A stretch of DNA of 64,000 nt from assembly GCA_020636315.1 (NCBI GenBank), contig JACJYA010000003.1, positions 680,222-744,221 of the forward strand. Reading direction: 5' to 3'. This document shows positions 34,019-42,552 of the stretch, one piece after another (within the stretch, counting starts at the first letter, position 1; every line of letters starts with the position of its first letter). The DNA comes from Lewinellaceae bacterium (GTDB lineage: Bacteria > Bacteroidota > Bacteroidia > Chitinophagales > Saprospiraceae). The notes beneath the pieces were generated by a model. It made no database searches, was not told the origin of the DNA, and saw nothing but the letters and a program-made list of their open reading frames with translations. A program made the translations under genes and the position numbers.

Positions 34019-34489
34019 TCAAGCCTTCGACCCCTTTTTCTCCAGAAATATTTTCCCGCGCTCGCGCTTAAAATAAAACGGCATGGGCGTCACTTCCTGC
34101 CAGTAGCCCTCCAGGCTGGGGTCCCAGATGCTGCGTTTGTAGATGAACTGGTACTTGCGCGAAAACTTCCCGGGCGGAACGCCCTCCTCAATGGCGGCCT
34201 CTTCCGCTTCCGTCCATTCCCGGCCCACTTCCTCCAGGTAAACGGAATTGTCCTGGTACAATTTCCCCCGGAGGTCCATCTGCACAATGCTATCCACACT
34301 GACGAAGATATAGGAACGGCCCTCGATGTCTTTCCCTTTGACTTCGAGGTAAAGCTGGAACCGATATCCTTCTTTGGAGTGAAGGCCTCCTTCGGTAATG
34401 ACCCCTTCCCACAATCCGGACAGGCCTTTTTGAGCGTTCAGGGGCAGGAAAAGAACAGCAGCGAGCGCAATAGCGAGGGTGATCTTCAT
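34019..34489 (-). CDS. secreted hypothetical protein, 156 aa
   Basis: An unrecognised exported protein. The signal peptide MKITLAIALAAVLFLPLNAQ is followed by a small beta-rich domain: LSGLWEGVITEGG, EGYRFQLYLEVKGKDIEGRS, YIFVSVDSIVQMDLRGKLYQ, then KYQFIYKRSIWDPSLEGYWQ. The pattern (a Trp-Gly start and antiparallel strands with a final W-x-P) resembles lipocalin-like or DUF-type extracellular domains, but I cannot name one. A 7-bp palindrome (TAACGGT / ACCGTTA) at 34529-34546 and a TATCTTGG box lie in the upstream region. It converges on the DUF2064 gene. Confidence 0.72.
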   Translation of the reverse strand: MKITLAIALAAVLFLPLNAQKGLSGLWEGVITEGGLHSKEGYRFQLYLEVKGKDIEGRSYIFVSVDSIVQMDLRGKLYQDNSVYLEEVGREWTEAEEAAIEEGVPPGKFSRKYQFIYKRSIWDPSLEGYWQEVTPMPFYFKRERGKIFLEKKGSKA

Positions 34490-34560
34490 TTCGGGAATAC
34501 TTTTCGCCCAAGATAAGTAAAAAGTGGTTAACGGTGTTTACCGTTATGTGAATGGGCGTA

Positions 34561-34594
34561 TTTGATGTGCGATGTTTGATTTTTGATGTGCGAT
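34561..34594 (+). repeat. dispersed GATGTGCGAT / GATTTTTGAT repeat
   Basis: TTTGATGTGCGATG, then TTTGATTTTTGATGTGCGAT. It shares these words with the repeat at 33211-33251 and, more loosely, with 50624-50668. All copies are intergenic. Confidence 0.55.
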
Positions 34595-34647
34595 ATTATT
34601 TCCATGAGCCCTCCAACAGTATTGCAGACAAGGCAGCAATATAACGA

Positions 34648-35673
34648 TCACTCCGCCATCTGCTCCACATAAGCCCTCAGGTCTTCCAGTTGCTGATCGC
34701 TCATTTTCTCCAGGGTATAATTGGGCATATAGGCGCCCTTCCCGGGAATGGGCGAGGTGCCGTACCGGGCCACCTGATAGACTGAATAACGGGTGTAGCG
34801 GGGAAAGTGTTTCTTCAGGTATTTAAAGGTGGATTTGGCATTGTCGAGCCGGAAAAAGGAATAGCGCTCATTTTCGTGGCAGTGGAGGCAGCTTAGTTCG
34901 TAAACCAGTTTGCCGTTGGCCGGGTCGCCTTCGATGTTCTCGTATCCTTCTTTTCTGTCTTTGGGAGGCAGCACGAAGCTGGCCGGGGCTCCCTGCAGAT
35001 AATGGGATTTGATCAGCTGAATAGCGCCTTCTTTACCTTTTTCGCCGGCCAGGGCAGTATTGATGCGCTTGTATTCCCGTTCACTCAGCCCAAGGTCATC
35101 CATTTTGAGCTCTATCGTCCACAAATAGGCCAGAACGGACTCCAGTTCCCAGGGTTCCAGCGCCCGCCCCTGGGAACACTCCACCGCACACAGCTGAATG
35201 GCCTCGCGGAGGCTGTTGCGCGCGGGAGACACCAGGCTGCCGTACTTTTTCTCATAATCGCCGTTGTAAAAGCGGGTGCGGTTGACGGCGCCGTAAAGGG
35301 CCGTGCCCTGGAGAAAGGGCAGCCCCATTTTGCTGGCGTACAACAGCCTCGCCTGTGGATCAGCCACAGATAGATCCGGGTCATCGCGCCGGACGTTGTG
35401 GCAGCTGGTGCACACAAAGTGTTTGCTCTGTTTGGATACCCGGCCACCTCCCGGCTTGTCGGCAAAGCCGGTGAGCACCAGTTCTCTTCCCCGCTCAGCG
35501 GACACCCCTTCTATACTCGTATCCACCTTGTGTTTCAACGGTTCATCACCGAGCATTTCCAGCACTTCCGCCACCGGCTTGTCCGCATCCGCCAGGTAAG
35601 ACGCCGGCTGAAGGCTCAGGAAGAAGGCGGCCGAAAAAATCATTACCGCCGGAAGTATGGCTGTCCTTTTCAT
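34648..35673 (-). CDS. predicted diheme c-type cytochrome, 341 aa
   Basis: An exported electron-transfer protein. A signal sequence (MKRTAILPAVMIFSAAFFLS) is followed by two heme c attachment motifs, CTSCH at 88-92 and CLHCH at 262-266, spaced far apart as in two cytochrome domains. After the second, AYMPNYT (Met316) supplies a likely axial ligand. Between them lies a helical stretch with a further Cys pair (LCAVECSQG). The repeated NGKLVYELSCLHCHENE is typical of class I domains. Position suggests a link to the barrel gene (DUF5777) and the heme-motif lipoprotein just upstream on the same strand. The electron donor and acceptor are unknown. A hairpin repeat lies 22 bases upstream. Confidence 0.88.
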   Translation of the reverse strand: MKRTAILPAVMIFSAAFFLSLQPASYLADADKPVAEVLEMLGDEPLKHKVDTSIEGVSAERGRELVLTGFADKPGGGRVSKQSKHFVCTSCHNVRRDDPDLSVADPQARLLYASKMGLPFLQGTALYGAVNRTRFYNGDYEKKYGSLVSPARNSLREAIQLCAVECSQGRALEPWELESVLAYLWTIELKMDDLGLSEREYKRINTALAGEKGKEGAIQLIKSHYLQGAPASFVLPPKDRKEGYENIEGDPANGKLVYELSCLHCHENERYSFFRLDNAKSTFKYLKKHFPRYTRYSVYQVARYGTSPIPGKGAYMPNYTLEKMSDQQLEDLRAYVEQMAE

Positions 35674-35694
35674 ATTAGTAGTCCATTTAACTAA

Positions 35695-35740
35695 CCGTGA
35701 TGGTCAACAGGCGAGCTTTAGCCGCCAGCTGACATCACTC
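35695..35740. repeat. 46-bp hairpin repeat, copy 1
   Basis: Begins CCGTGATGGTC, contains CAGGCGAGCTTTAGCCGCC, ends TGACATCACTC. The outer bases GTGATG(G)TCA pair with TGACATCAC and GGCG pairs with CGCC. A second copy is at 47695-47740. The repeat lies just upstream of the diheme cytochrome gene. The rest of 35674-35843 holds a short imperfect inverted pair of CACAAAG/CTTTGTG words and no gene. Confidence 0.75.
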
Positions 35741-35843
35741 AATTTATTAGAGCACAAAGACTCGAAGAAACCGAGAATACATGAAGAAACAGGAAAATCC
35801 TTTGTGTCTCCTTAGTGCCTTTGTGGCAATAAAATCCGGTTTC

Positions 35844-36728
35844 TTATAAATTAAACACCCTGGAGATCGTAAACCCAAGGCGGAACTCGCCATCCAGCCA
35901 GTTGCTGGTGGTGTAGGGAATGTAATCCGTTTCCATGATGCCTGTGGCGTTGGTGAAATTCACCTGGAACAGGTGGCCGCCGGTGTCGATCTCCAGCCCT
36001 ATGCCCACTGCCGGGTAAAAACCATTATCGGCCGTGCGGCGCTCGGAAAAGGGAACGGTAACGTCAGCGATGAGGCCAAATACCTTGCTCAGCTGTACTC
36101 TGGCGGCCGCACCCAGGCTGAAGACTCCATTCTCATCTTCAAAGGGCACGAGGTTGCGGTGTGTATAGCCCGGCGACAGTTGAAAGGAAAAACCATCCGA
36201 AAACTTCCGGGCGATGAGCAACTGCCCGGTAAAGGCCATGCGGTGAGAAAAATTGGGAAAACTGCGGAGGACATCCGGGTTTCCTTCGATGCGCTTGGAG
36301 GTGGAAACTGAGGCAACACCCAGAACGGTAAGGGTTAATGGCGACCCTTTGCCCTTCGCCTGCCGCAGCAAGCGCCATTTGAACACGCCGTTGACCAGTT
36401 GCCGCAACCCGGCCTGCCCCTGGGGCATGGCGCCGGCTCCTTTGGCACGGTATATACCGGCGGTAAAATTATTGGAGAATCCATATTCAGCTCCGATCAT
36501 GACATCAGTCGCGTTTTCCAATCCGTAAAAGGTAGGCCAGCCGCCATTGTCTCCCAGCATATCCCCGAAGCGGTGCCCGATGCGAATATCCAGGCGCCGT
36601 TTGGCCAGCGTTTCTACGCTATGCGTATTCACTACCCTGGAATCTTTGAAGGTTTGGAATACATATTCCTGGGCATTTAAGGTGTGACATAGAGACAGGG
36701 CAAAAAAATACAGTAAAAGCTTTTTCAT
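35844..36728 (-). CDS. DUF5777 family outer membrane beta-barrel protein
   Basis: A 294-residue exported barrel of the DUF5777 family. It has a signal peptide (MKKLLLYFFALSLCHTLNAQ), the family opening VFQTFKDSRVVNTHSVETLA and KRRLDIRIGHRFGDM, then alternating amphipathic strands (GAEYGFSNNFTAGIYR, SFQLSPGYTHRNLVPFEDEN, VGIGLEIDTGGHLFQVNFTN) and a terminal RLGFTISRVFNL. In my recollection DUF5777 genes often sit near cytochrome c and YceI genes, and here the diheme cytochrome follows 170 bases later and a heme-motif lipoprotein precedes 30 bases earlier. A pore or redox conduit is an inference. Confidence 0.87.
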   Translation of the reverse strand: MKKLLLYFFALSLCHTLNAQEYVFQTFKDSRVVNTHSVETLAKRRLDIRIGHRFGDMLGDNGGWPTFYGLENATDVMIGAEYGFSNNFTAGIYRAKGAGAMPQGQAGLRQLVNGVFKWRLLRQAKGKGSPLTLTVLGVASVSTSKRIEGNPDVLRSFPNFSHRMAFTGQLLIARKFSDGFSFQLSPGYTHRNLVPFEDENGVFSLGAAARVQLSKVFGLIADVTVPFSERRTADNGFYPAVGIGLEIDTGGHLFQVNFTNATGIMETDYIPYTTSNWLDGEFRLGFTISRVFNL

Positions 36729-36758
36729 ATTCGATGATTTTACCAGGACAGGAATACC

Positions 36759-37160
36759 CTATTTTTCCGGATAACTGTTTTCCAGCCAGCACTGGATCAG
36801 TTCAAGCTCGAATTGTGACAGATCTTTAGGGCGCCCCTCCGGCGAAAAGTCGGGCGGCATCCCAAGGTTGGGGTCATCGCGCAGGCCGATAACCTTTTCT
36901 TTGAAACGGCCCGATTCCACCACGTTGATCACTCCCCCGTAACTGGTGTAAACGCCGGGAGCAGAGCCGTCGAGGTGGCAACCGCTGTATGCACAGGAAT
37001 TCTCGATGATCGACTTTATGGAACCTTCATAAGTCGGAATGGAATCCATACAGGATTCGGGCAGAACGGGTTCCGGCAATGCGTCGCTTACACAGGACGA
37101 GAACAGCGAGGCCATCATTATGCCGGCACAGAAGGCCGGGGGCAGCATCCATCTTTTCAT
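36759..37160 (-). CDS. lipoprotein with cytochrome c-like CX4CH motif, 133 aa
   Basis: Starting at 37160 gives MKRWMLPPAFCAGIMMASLF-SSC, a lipobox with Cys23. The longer frame from 37202 hides it. The mature domain has SCAYSGCH at 55-62, a C-x4-C-H variant of the heme c motif, and NLGMPPD with Met101 as likely axial ligand, followed by LSQFELELIQCWLENSY, the usual last helix of small cytochromes. C-x4-CH sites are rarer than C-x2-CH, so whether heme is attached here is uncertain. It is first of three same-strand genes with the DUF5777 barrel and diheme cytochrome. Confidence 0.78.
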   Translation of the reverse strand: MKRWMLPPAFCAGIMMASLFSSCVSDALPEPVLPESCMDSIPTYEGSIKSIIENSCAYSGCHLDGSAPGVYTSYGGVINVVESGRFKEKVIGLRDDPNLGMPPDFSPEGRPKDLSQFELELIQCWLENSYPEK

Positions 37161-37448
37161 CACTTCGTTTTGGTCAGCCAATAACGTCCATAACCTACGC
37201 AACGGTTAACCTCATTGTTACCCTGAGAGGAGACTTTTTCCCTACCGCGGGCGAAAAACAGCCGGGTTTTCTAGGCCCTGCCGGAAAGCATTTTCCCTAT
37301 TTAAAATCAGACTAATTTAAGTTGCTGGTAAAATCATTGAACCAAGATGGAGGGCCAACTGTATTAGAGTATGTCCGGGCAAGGTTTTCGGAAACAGCAA
37401 TCAGATAAGAAAAGTGGGATTTCCTGAAATTTTGTCCGTCAAGGTCAT

Positions 37449-37456
37449 TAATTTTG
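37449..37456 (+). promoter_or_regulatory. -7 promoter element of the bacilliredoxin gene
   Basis: TAATTTTG matches TAnnTTTG, 19 bases before ATG 37475. The 314-base gap 37161-37474 between divergent genes must hold the promoters of both. I see no other feature in it. Confidence 0.5.
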
Positions 37457-37474
37457 TAAAAAACAAAGATTGAT

Positions 37475-37888
37475 ATGTATCCAGTTGAACTTACGATTCC
37501 GATGGCGCAGGATCTCACCAACCACGGATTTGAGAGCCTGACAACGCCGGAACAGGTTGACGAAGCCCTCGATAACACGGAAGGTACGGTAATGGTAGTG
37601 GTCAATTCCGTTTGCGGATGTGCCGCCGCCAATGCCCGGCCAGGCGCCAAGCTCGCCATTCAACACGACAAAAAACCGGGCCGCCTGGTTACCGTATTTG
37701 CCGGTGTTGACCATCAGGCCACCAGCAGGGCGAGAGAATATATGATGCCCTACCCTCCTTCTTCTCCTTCCATCGCTTTGTTCAAAGATGGAAAACTGGT
37801 GCACTTTCTGGAGCGCCACCACATCGAAGGGCGGTCGGCTGAGATCATCGCCGCCAACCTGAAAATGGCATTCGACCGGTATTGTTAA
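37475..37888 (+). CDS. bacilliredoxin (BrxA/BrxB family)
   Basis: A 137-residue thioredoxin-fold protein of the YphP/YqiW family (formerly DUF1094). It removes bacillithiol from oxidised protein cysteines in Bacillus. The active site is Cys47-Gly-Cys49 in NSVCGCAAANARPG, and the rest (MYPVELTIPMAQDLTNHGF, VTVFAGVDHQATSRARE, PPSSPSIALFKDGKLVHFLE) is closely family-like. Bacillithiol is made by several Bacteroidota, so a role in low-molecular-weight thiol redox repair is likely. No bsh biosynthesis gene is in the window. It converges on pdxH with a strong palindrome between them. Confidence 0.93.
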   Translation: MYPVELTIPMAQDLTNHGFESLTTPEQVDEALDNTEGTVMVVVNSVCGCAAANARPGAKLAIQHDKKPGRLVTVFAGVDHQATSRAREYMMPYPPSSPSIALFKDGKLVHFLERHHIEGRSAEIIAANLKMAFDRYC

Positions 37889-37898
37889 TGTAATTTTT

Positions 37899-37953
37899 TT
37901 GTCCGTTTTTTGTTGAAGCCCATCCTTCGGGGAAATCAACAAAAAACGGACAA
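37899..37953. terminator. 18-bp perfect inverted repeat between convergent genes
   Basis: The arms at 37899-37916 and 37936-37953 (TTGTCCGTTTTTTGTTGA and its exact complement) enclose 19 bases with a small nested CCC/GGGG hairpin. The repeat spans the gap between the bacilliredoxin stop (37888) and the pdxH stop (37955), so a bidirectional terminator is the simplest reading. Confidence 0.65.
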
Positions 37954-37954
37954 T

Positions 37955-38602
37955 TTATGGCGCCAGCCGTTCTATTTTCCACCTCTTGTCTTCCTGAAGC
38001 GTATATTGAATGCGGTCGTGCAGCCGGTTTGTCCGGCCCTGCCAGAATTCCATGAGGCCGGGGCGCACCCGGAAGCCGCCCCAATCAGGGGGCAATGGCA
38101 GATGTTCCGCCTCCGCGTATTCCTTTTCCAATGCCGCTGCCTGCTGTTCCAGTTCTTCACGCCCGCTAATCACCTGGCTCTGGGGGGAAGCCCAGGCGCC
38201 GATCTGGCTTCCTTTAGGCCTGGACTGAAAATAAGCTTCCGATTCCTCCCTGCTCACTTTTTCCACCCTTCCCTCAATCCGGACCTGCCGCTGCAGCTCA
38301 TGCCACAAAAACACGAGGGCCGCCCTGGGGTTACGGGCCAGGTTTTCACCCTTGCGGCTATGGTAATTCGTATAAAACACGAAGCCCTGCTCATCAACCC
38401 CCTTCAGCAGCACCGTACGGGCAGAAGGCATTCCATCCGGGGTGGAGGTGGCCAGTATCATCGCATTTGGCTCAGGCACCTGAGAAGCCAGCGCCTCCCC
38501 AAACCAGGCATTGAACTGTAAAAAAGGATCCTTTCTTATATCGCTCTCATCAAGCGTATGGGCCCGGTAATCTTTTCTCAGGTTCTCGATGTCTTCCAGC
38601 AT
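37955..38602 (-). CDS. pdxH: pyridoxamine 5'-phosphate oxidase
   Basis: Oxidises pyridoxine or pyridoxamine 5'-phosphate to pyridoxal 5'-phosphate with FMN and oxygen, the last step of the pathway that PdxJ starts. The 215 residues are standard: MLEDIENLRKDYRAHTLDES, then DPFLQFNAWF, AMILATSTPDGMPSARTVLL, the FMN-binding GFVFYTNYHSRKGENLARNP, RQVRIEGRVEKVS, SYF-like EAYFQSRPKGSQIGAWASPQ and the C-terminal HDRIQYTLQEDKRWKIERLAP end. The conserved final Arg-Leu-x-Pro that closes the active site is present. Confidence 0.96.
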   Translation of the reverse strand: MLEDIENLRKDYRAHTLDESDIRKDPFLQFNAWFGEALASQVPEPNAMILATSTPDGMPSARTVLLKGVDEQGFVFYTNYHSRKGENLARNPRAALVFLWHELQRQVRIEGRVEKVSREESEAYFQSRPKGSQIGAWASPQSQVISGREELEQQAAALEKEYAEAEHLPLPPDWGGFRVRPGLMEFWQGRTNRLHDRIQYTLQEDKRWKIERLAP

Positions 38603-38643
38603 TTTTTTTCTTTCTTAAACAGAGGAAATTCACTGGTGGTTTT

Positions 38644-38676
38644 AAAAAAAAAGCCCTGTCATGCAAGCATAACAGG
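38644..38676 (-). terminator. intrinsic terminator after the RND efflux operon
   Basis: On the minus strand a stem CCTGTTATGC / GCATGACAGG (one T-G wobble, 2-base loop) is followed by GC and nine T. It lies about 245 bases past the permease stop, so the operon mRNA would have a long 3' tail or this may end a separate small RNA. The gap 38603-38921 shows nothing else. Confidence 0.65.
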
Positions 38677-38921
38677 ACCATAACGATAAACAAACACTAT
38701 GAACAACACTAAGGCCTTTGAAGTCGAAGTGCGCCTGATTTAAATCTTCGGCCGTAATGCCCGGCCGGCTTCAGGGCCACTCCAACCTGATATTTTCACG
38801 CTGACAGCGTTTTTTGCAATATTACCTTTCACAAAGCAAATAAATGCCTCGAAACTTTTCCTGTCAAAAGAAACAAAATTGTGACATAGCAAAACAAATA
38901 AAAGCTGTCTCAAAATCCGGT

Positions 38922-41900
38922 TTATACGGCCGAAACGGAGGCTTCCTTCTCGTCTCCTCCCCGGAAAAGTTTCAGAATGCCCTGCTTCATGCGGAATGCC
39001 AGCCAGAACATCACCGGCACGACGACCAGAGTGAGGAAAGTGGCGAAAATGAGGCCATAGATCACAGTCCACGCCATCGGCCCCCAAACAGCAGTATTGT
39101 CTCCACCGATAAAGATCTGCGGATCGAGGTCGGTGATCAGGGTGAAGAAGTTAAAGTTGAAACCAACCGCCAGCGGCACCAGGCCCAGTACGGTCGTAAT
39201 TGCGGTGAGCAACACCGGCCGCAGGCGGGTAGCCCCTGCCCGGACGATGGCCTCCTTCATTTCACTGCCCGACAGTTCCTGGTTGTTTCCATAACCTAAT
39301 TCCTCCTTTCGTCGTTTGATCAGCAGGTTGGTGTAATCGATCAATACGATGGCGTTATTGACCACCACTCCGGCCAGAGAAATAATTCCCACCCCGGTAA
39401 AGATGACAGAGATATCGCGGCCGGTAAAAGCATACCCCAGGAATACCCCGATGGTGCTGAAGAGTACTGACAGGATAATGATAAAGGGAGAAGTCACGGA
39501 ATTGAACTGGGCCACGATGATGATGAAAATGGAGAACAGGGCGATGAGGAAGGCCATGTTGAGGAAGCCCATATCTTCCGCCTGCTGTTGCTGCTCTCCG
39601 GTGAATTCGTAGGTAAAACCATTGGGAAGGGGGTATTGCGCCATCCAGTCTTTCATTTCCTCAATGATCTCATTGGCATTGTACCCCTCCAGCACATTGG
39701 AGTAAATGGTAATGACCCGGTCGAGGTCCTTCCGCTTGATGGAACTGTAAGTCGAAGAGAACTTCACATCCGCCACTGCCGAGATGGGCACCTGAGAGAT
39801 CTTCCCCGTTGCCGGGCTGCGGAAAGTGATCTTCTGGTTCAACAGGTTATCGATATTGTTGCGGTAAGACTCATCGAGGCGGACGAAGATCGGATACTCG
39901 TCTTCTCCTTGCTTATATTTGGAGACTTCTTTACCGAAAACCGAGGTCCGGATCGCATTGGCGATCTCAAAGGTGGAGACCTCGTAGCGGCGGGCGGCCT
40001 CCCGGTCAACGTTGACGATCAGCTCCGGTTTACCGATCTTGACGTCTGCCTGCAGTTCTTCAATGCCCGGAATATTTTTGCCGTTGAAATACTTGATCAG
40101 GTCCTCGGAGATCATGGCCAGCCGGTCAATATCCTCTCCCTGCACTTCCAGGTTGATCGGCTTTCCGGCGGAAGGGCCGTCCGCATTTTTATCCACAGTG
40201 ATCTTCACGCCCGGAATACCACGCACTGCTTCCCGGATCTGCTCCATGATGTCGAAAGTAGAAACACCACCCCGCTCATTGGCCGGCACGAAGGAAACGG
40301 TCAGGCGCGCCTTATGAGGGGAAGCACCGGGTTCTGGCGGGGTATTCGGGTCAGAAGTGTTTTCACCGATCTGGGTCAGGACAGCTTCTACGATCCCGGA
40401 ATAAGGTTCGACGACCTTTTGTACCCGCTTTTCCAATTCGCGGGTGACCCTGTTGGTCGCCTCGATGTCCTTACCCAGGGGAAGTTCTACAAAGACGTTG
40501 ATATACAGAGGGTCCGCCGAGGGGAAAAAGATCACCTTGGGGGCATTGAAGGCCAATAGGCCTATTGCTGCGAAAAGCAGCACGAAAGTACCACCGAAAA
40601 CCATGCCCGGAACAGCCAGAGCCCCCCGGACAAAGTGGTCGTAGGCCTTCTCCAGGACCGGCAGGAGGCGGTTCTGAAAATAAAAAGCGGAGGGCCGGAG
40701 GACAAACCAGTTGAGCAATACGATACCGGCGCCAATGCCCAGGAAATTGCGCCCCGCCAACAGGCCGGTGAAGTGGCAGATCACTGCCAGCCCGATCATC
40801 ACCGATGCGGCGATCAGAACGTTCTTCCGGCGGCGGCGGCGCACCTCAGGCCGGTTCGCCCGTTCATCAACGGCCATAAACCGGGAGGTAAACACCGTGT
40901 TAATGACCAGGGCAACGATCAACGAGGAGGTAAGTACGATGATCAGAGTTATTGGCATGTACTTCATGAACTCTCCCATGATCCCCGGCCAGAAGGCCAG
41001 CGGCAGAAAGGCCGCCAGCGTGGTGGCCGTAGAGGCAATAATGGGCATGGCGATCTCCCCCGCCCCGTATTTGGCAGCATCCCAGCCATTGTATCCCTCC
41101 TGCATATACCGGTATATGTTCTCCACCAGAACGATGGCGTTGTCCACCAAAAGGCCGAGGGCCAGGATCAGGGAGAACAGCACCACGATATTCATGGTCA
41201 CACCGGTCAGTGAAAGGAACAGGATCCCCATCAGCATAGACAGTGGAATGGCCATCCCCACGAACAGGGCATTGCGCAGGCCCAGGAAAAAGAGCAGGAC
41301 CAGAACCACGAGAATAACGCCGGAAATGATGCTGTTCTCCAGGTTTCTCACCTCGTTGCGGGTATTGACCGACTGGTCGTTGAAAAGGCTGATCTTGAGG
41401 TCTTGCGGCAATACCACCCGGGCATCATCGACGATCACCTTGATCTTATCCGCAGCTTCCAGCAGGTTTTCTCCCTGTCGTTTGATGACATCCAGCGAGA
41501 TGACCGGCAATCCGTCCGAGCGGGCAATGCTGGTGGGGTCTTTGAAACCGTAGGCCACCGTCGCGATGTCCTTCAGGTAGATCGGCATCTGGTTTTCACT
41601 TTTGACGATCATATTCTCCAGTTCCCGGACGTTCTCAAACTCCCCTTTGACCCGGATAGCCCGGCGGAATTCATTGTTCACCAATTCCCCGCCGGACATG
41701 GTGATGTTCTCCATAGCGATGGCATTCTCGATATCGCCGAAACTGACCTGGCGAGCCTCCATTTTGAGGAGGTCAACATCGACCTTCACCTCCCGCTCGA
41801 GGGCTCCGCGGATCTCCACACTGGATATCTCGTCCAGTTGTTCGATCTCATCCTCAAGGTACTCCGCATAATTGCGCAACTCGTCATTGGAATAGTCACC

Positions 41901-42374
41901 GGAAATGTTGATGGTCACAATAGGGATCTCCGAAAGGTTAATGTCCAGTACCTGAGGTTCCTGGTCCAGGTCGGAGGGGAGTTCGCTCTTGGCCTTATCG
42001 ACCGCGTCTTTCACCTTGCGCACCGCCTCATCGAGGTCCATATCGGCATCGAATTCAGCCGTGATGACCGAAAAATCCTGAATGGAAGTCGAACGAATAT
42101 CCTTAACGCCGGTGATGGATTGCAATTCTTTCTCAATGGGCCGGGTCACCAGGTTCTCAATATCGGCGGCAGAGTTGCCGAAATAAGGGGTATTGATATA
42201 AACCGTAGGCCAGGCCACCTCCGGGAATTGTTCTTTGGGCATGTTCTGGTAGGCCTCTATGCCGAATATGAAGATCATCAGCGTAAGAATGAACACGCTG
42301 GTCCCGTTATCGACGGCAAGGGAAGAAAGGCCGAATTCTCTTAGCCCTTTTTTTCTTTTCTTATCTTCAGCCAT
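38922..42374 (-). CDS. RND efflux pump inner-membrane permease (AcrB/HAE1-like)
   Basis: The proton-driven inner-membrane pump of a tripartite drug/solvent exporter, 1150 residues. It has two homologous halves, each a membrane bundle with a large periplasmic loop. The first half reads NGTSVFILTLMIFIFGIEAY, then the periplasmic porter domain, ALGLLVDNAIVLVENIYRYM (with the Asp needed for proton transfer) and MPITLIIVLTSSLIVAL. The second half has AKLTVSFVPANERGG-like porter sequence, then VTSPFIIILSVLFSTIGVFL and LAGVVVNNAIVLIDY. It is last of the TetR-TolC-adaptor-permease operon, 178 bases after the adaptor. The length above about 1030 comes from extra loop sequence in mid-protein. Confidence 0.95.
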   Translation of the reverse strand: MAEDKKRKKGLREFGLSSLAVDNGTSVFILTLMIFIFGIEAYQNMPKEQFPEVAWPTVYINTPYFGNSAADIENLVTRPIEKELQSITGVKDIRSTSIQDFSVITAEFDADMDLDEAVRKVKDAVDKAKSELPSDLDQEPQVLDINLSEIPIVTINISGDYSNDELRNYAEYLEDEIEQLDEISSVEIRGALEREVKVDVDLLKMEARQVSFGDIENAIAMENITMSGGELVNNEFRRAIRVKGEFENVRELENMIVKSENQMPIYLKDIATVAYGFKDPTSIARSDGLPVISLDVIKRQGENLLEAADKIKVIVDDARVVLPQDLKISLFNDQSVNTRNEVRNLENSIISGVILVVLVLLFFLGLRNALFVGMAIPLSMLMGILFLSLTGVTMNIVVLFSLILALGLLVDNAIVLVENIYRYMQEGYNGWDAAKYGAGEIAMPIIASTATTLAAFLPLAFWPGIMGEFMKYMPITLIIVLTSSLIVALVINTVFTSRFMAVDERANRPEVRRRRRKNVLIAASVMIGLAVICHFTGLLAGRNFLGIGAGIVLLNWFVLRPSAFYFQNRLLPVLEKAYDHFVRGALAVPGMVFGGTFVLLFAAIGLLAFNAPKVIFFPSADPLYINVFVELPLGKDIEATNRVTRELEKRVQKVVEPYSGIVEAVLTQIGENTSDPNTPPEPGASPHKARLTVSFVPANERGGVSTFDIMEQIREAVRGIPGVKITVDKNADGPSAGKPINLEVQGEDIDRLAMISEDLIKYFNGKNIPGIEELQADVKIGKPELIVNVDREAARRYEVSTFEIANAIRTSVFGKEVSKYKQGEDEYPIFVRLDESYRNNIDNLLNQKITFRSPATGKISQVPISAVADVKFSSTYSSIKRKDLDRVITIYSNVLEGYNANEIIEEMKDWMAQYPLPNGFTYEFTGEQQQQAEDMGFLNMAFLIALFSIFIIIVAQFNSVTSPFIIILSVLFSTIGVFLGYAFTGRDISVIFTGVGIISLAGVVVNNAIVLIDYTNLLIKRRKEELGYGNNQELSGSEMKEAIVRAGATRLRPVLLTAITTVLGLVPLAVGFNFNFFTLITDLDPQIFIGGDNTAVWGPMAWTVIYGLIFATFLTLVVVPVMFWLAFRMKQGILKLFRGGDEKEASVSAV

Positions 42375-42552
42375 GGTAATGGTTGATTGGTTGCCCGTCT
42401 TCGTAATAACTCAGCCGGGTAAAAATGGTTAATTGATAGAAGAGGCGTCTCTGAAAGAGCCGGTTGAAATTTGCAGGGTAAGGTTCGGAAGCAATTCGGA
42501 AGGATCAATCTCCCTGGATCAATAACCAGCCAGCTCCCGATGGAATGCCGGC

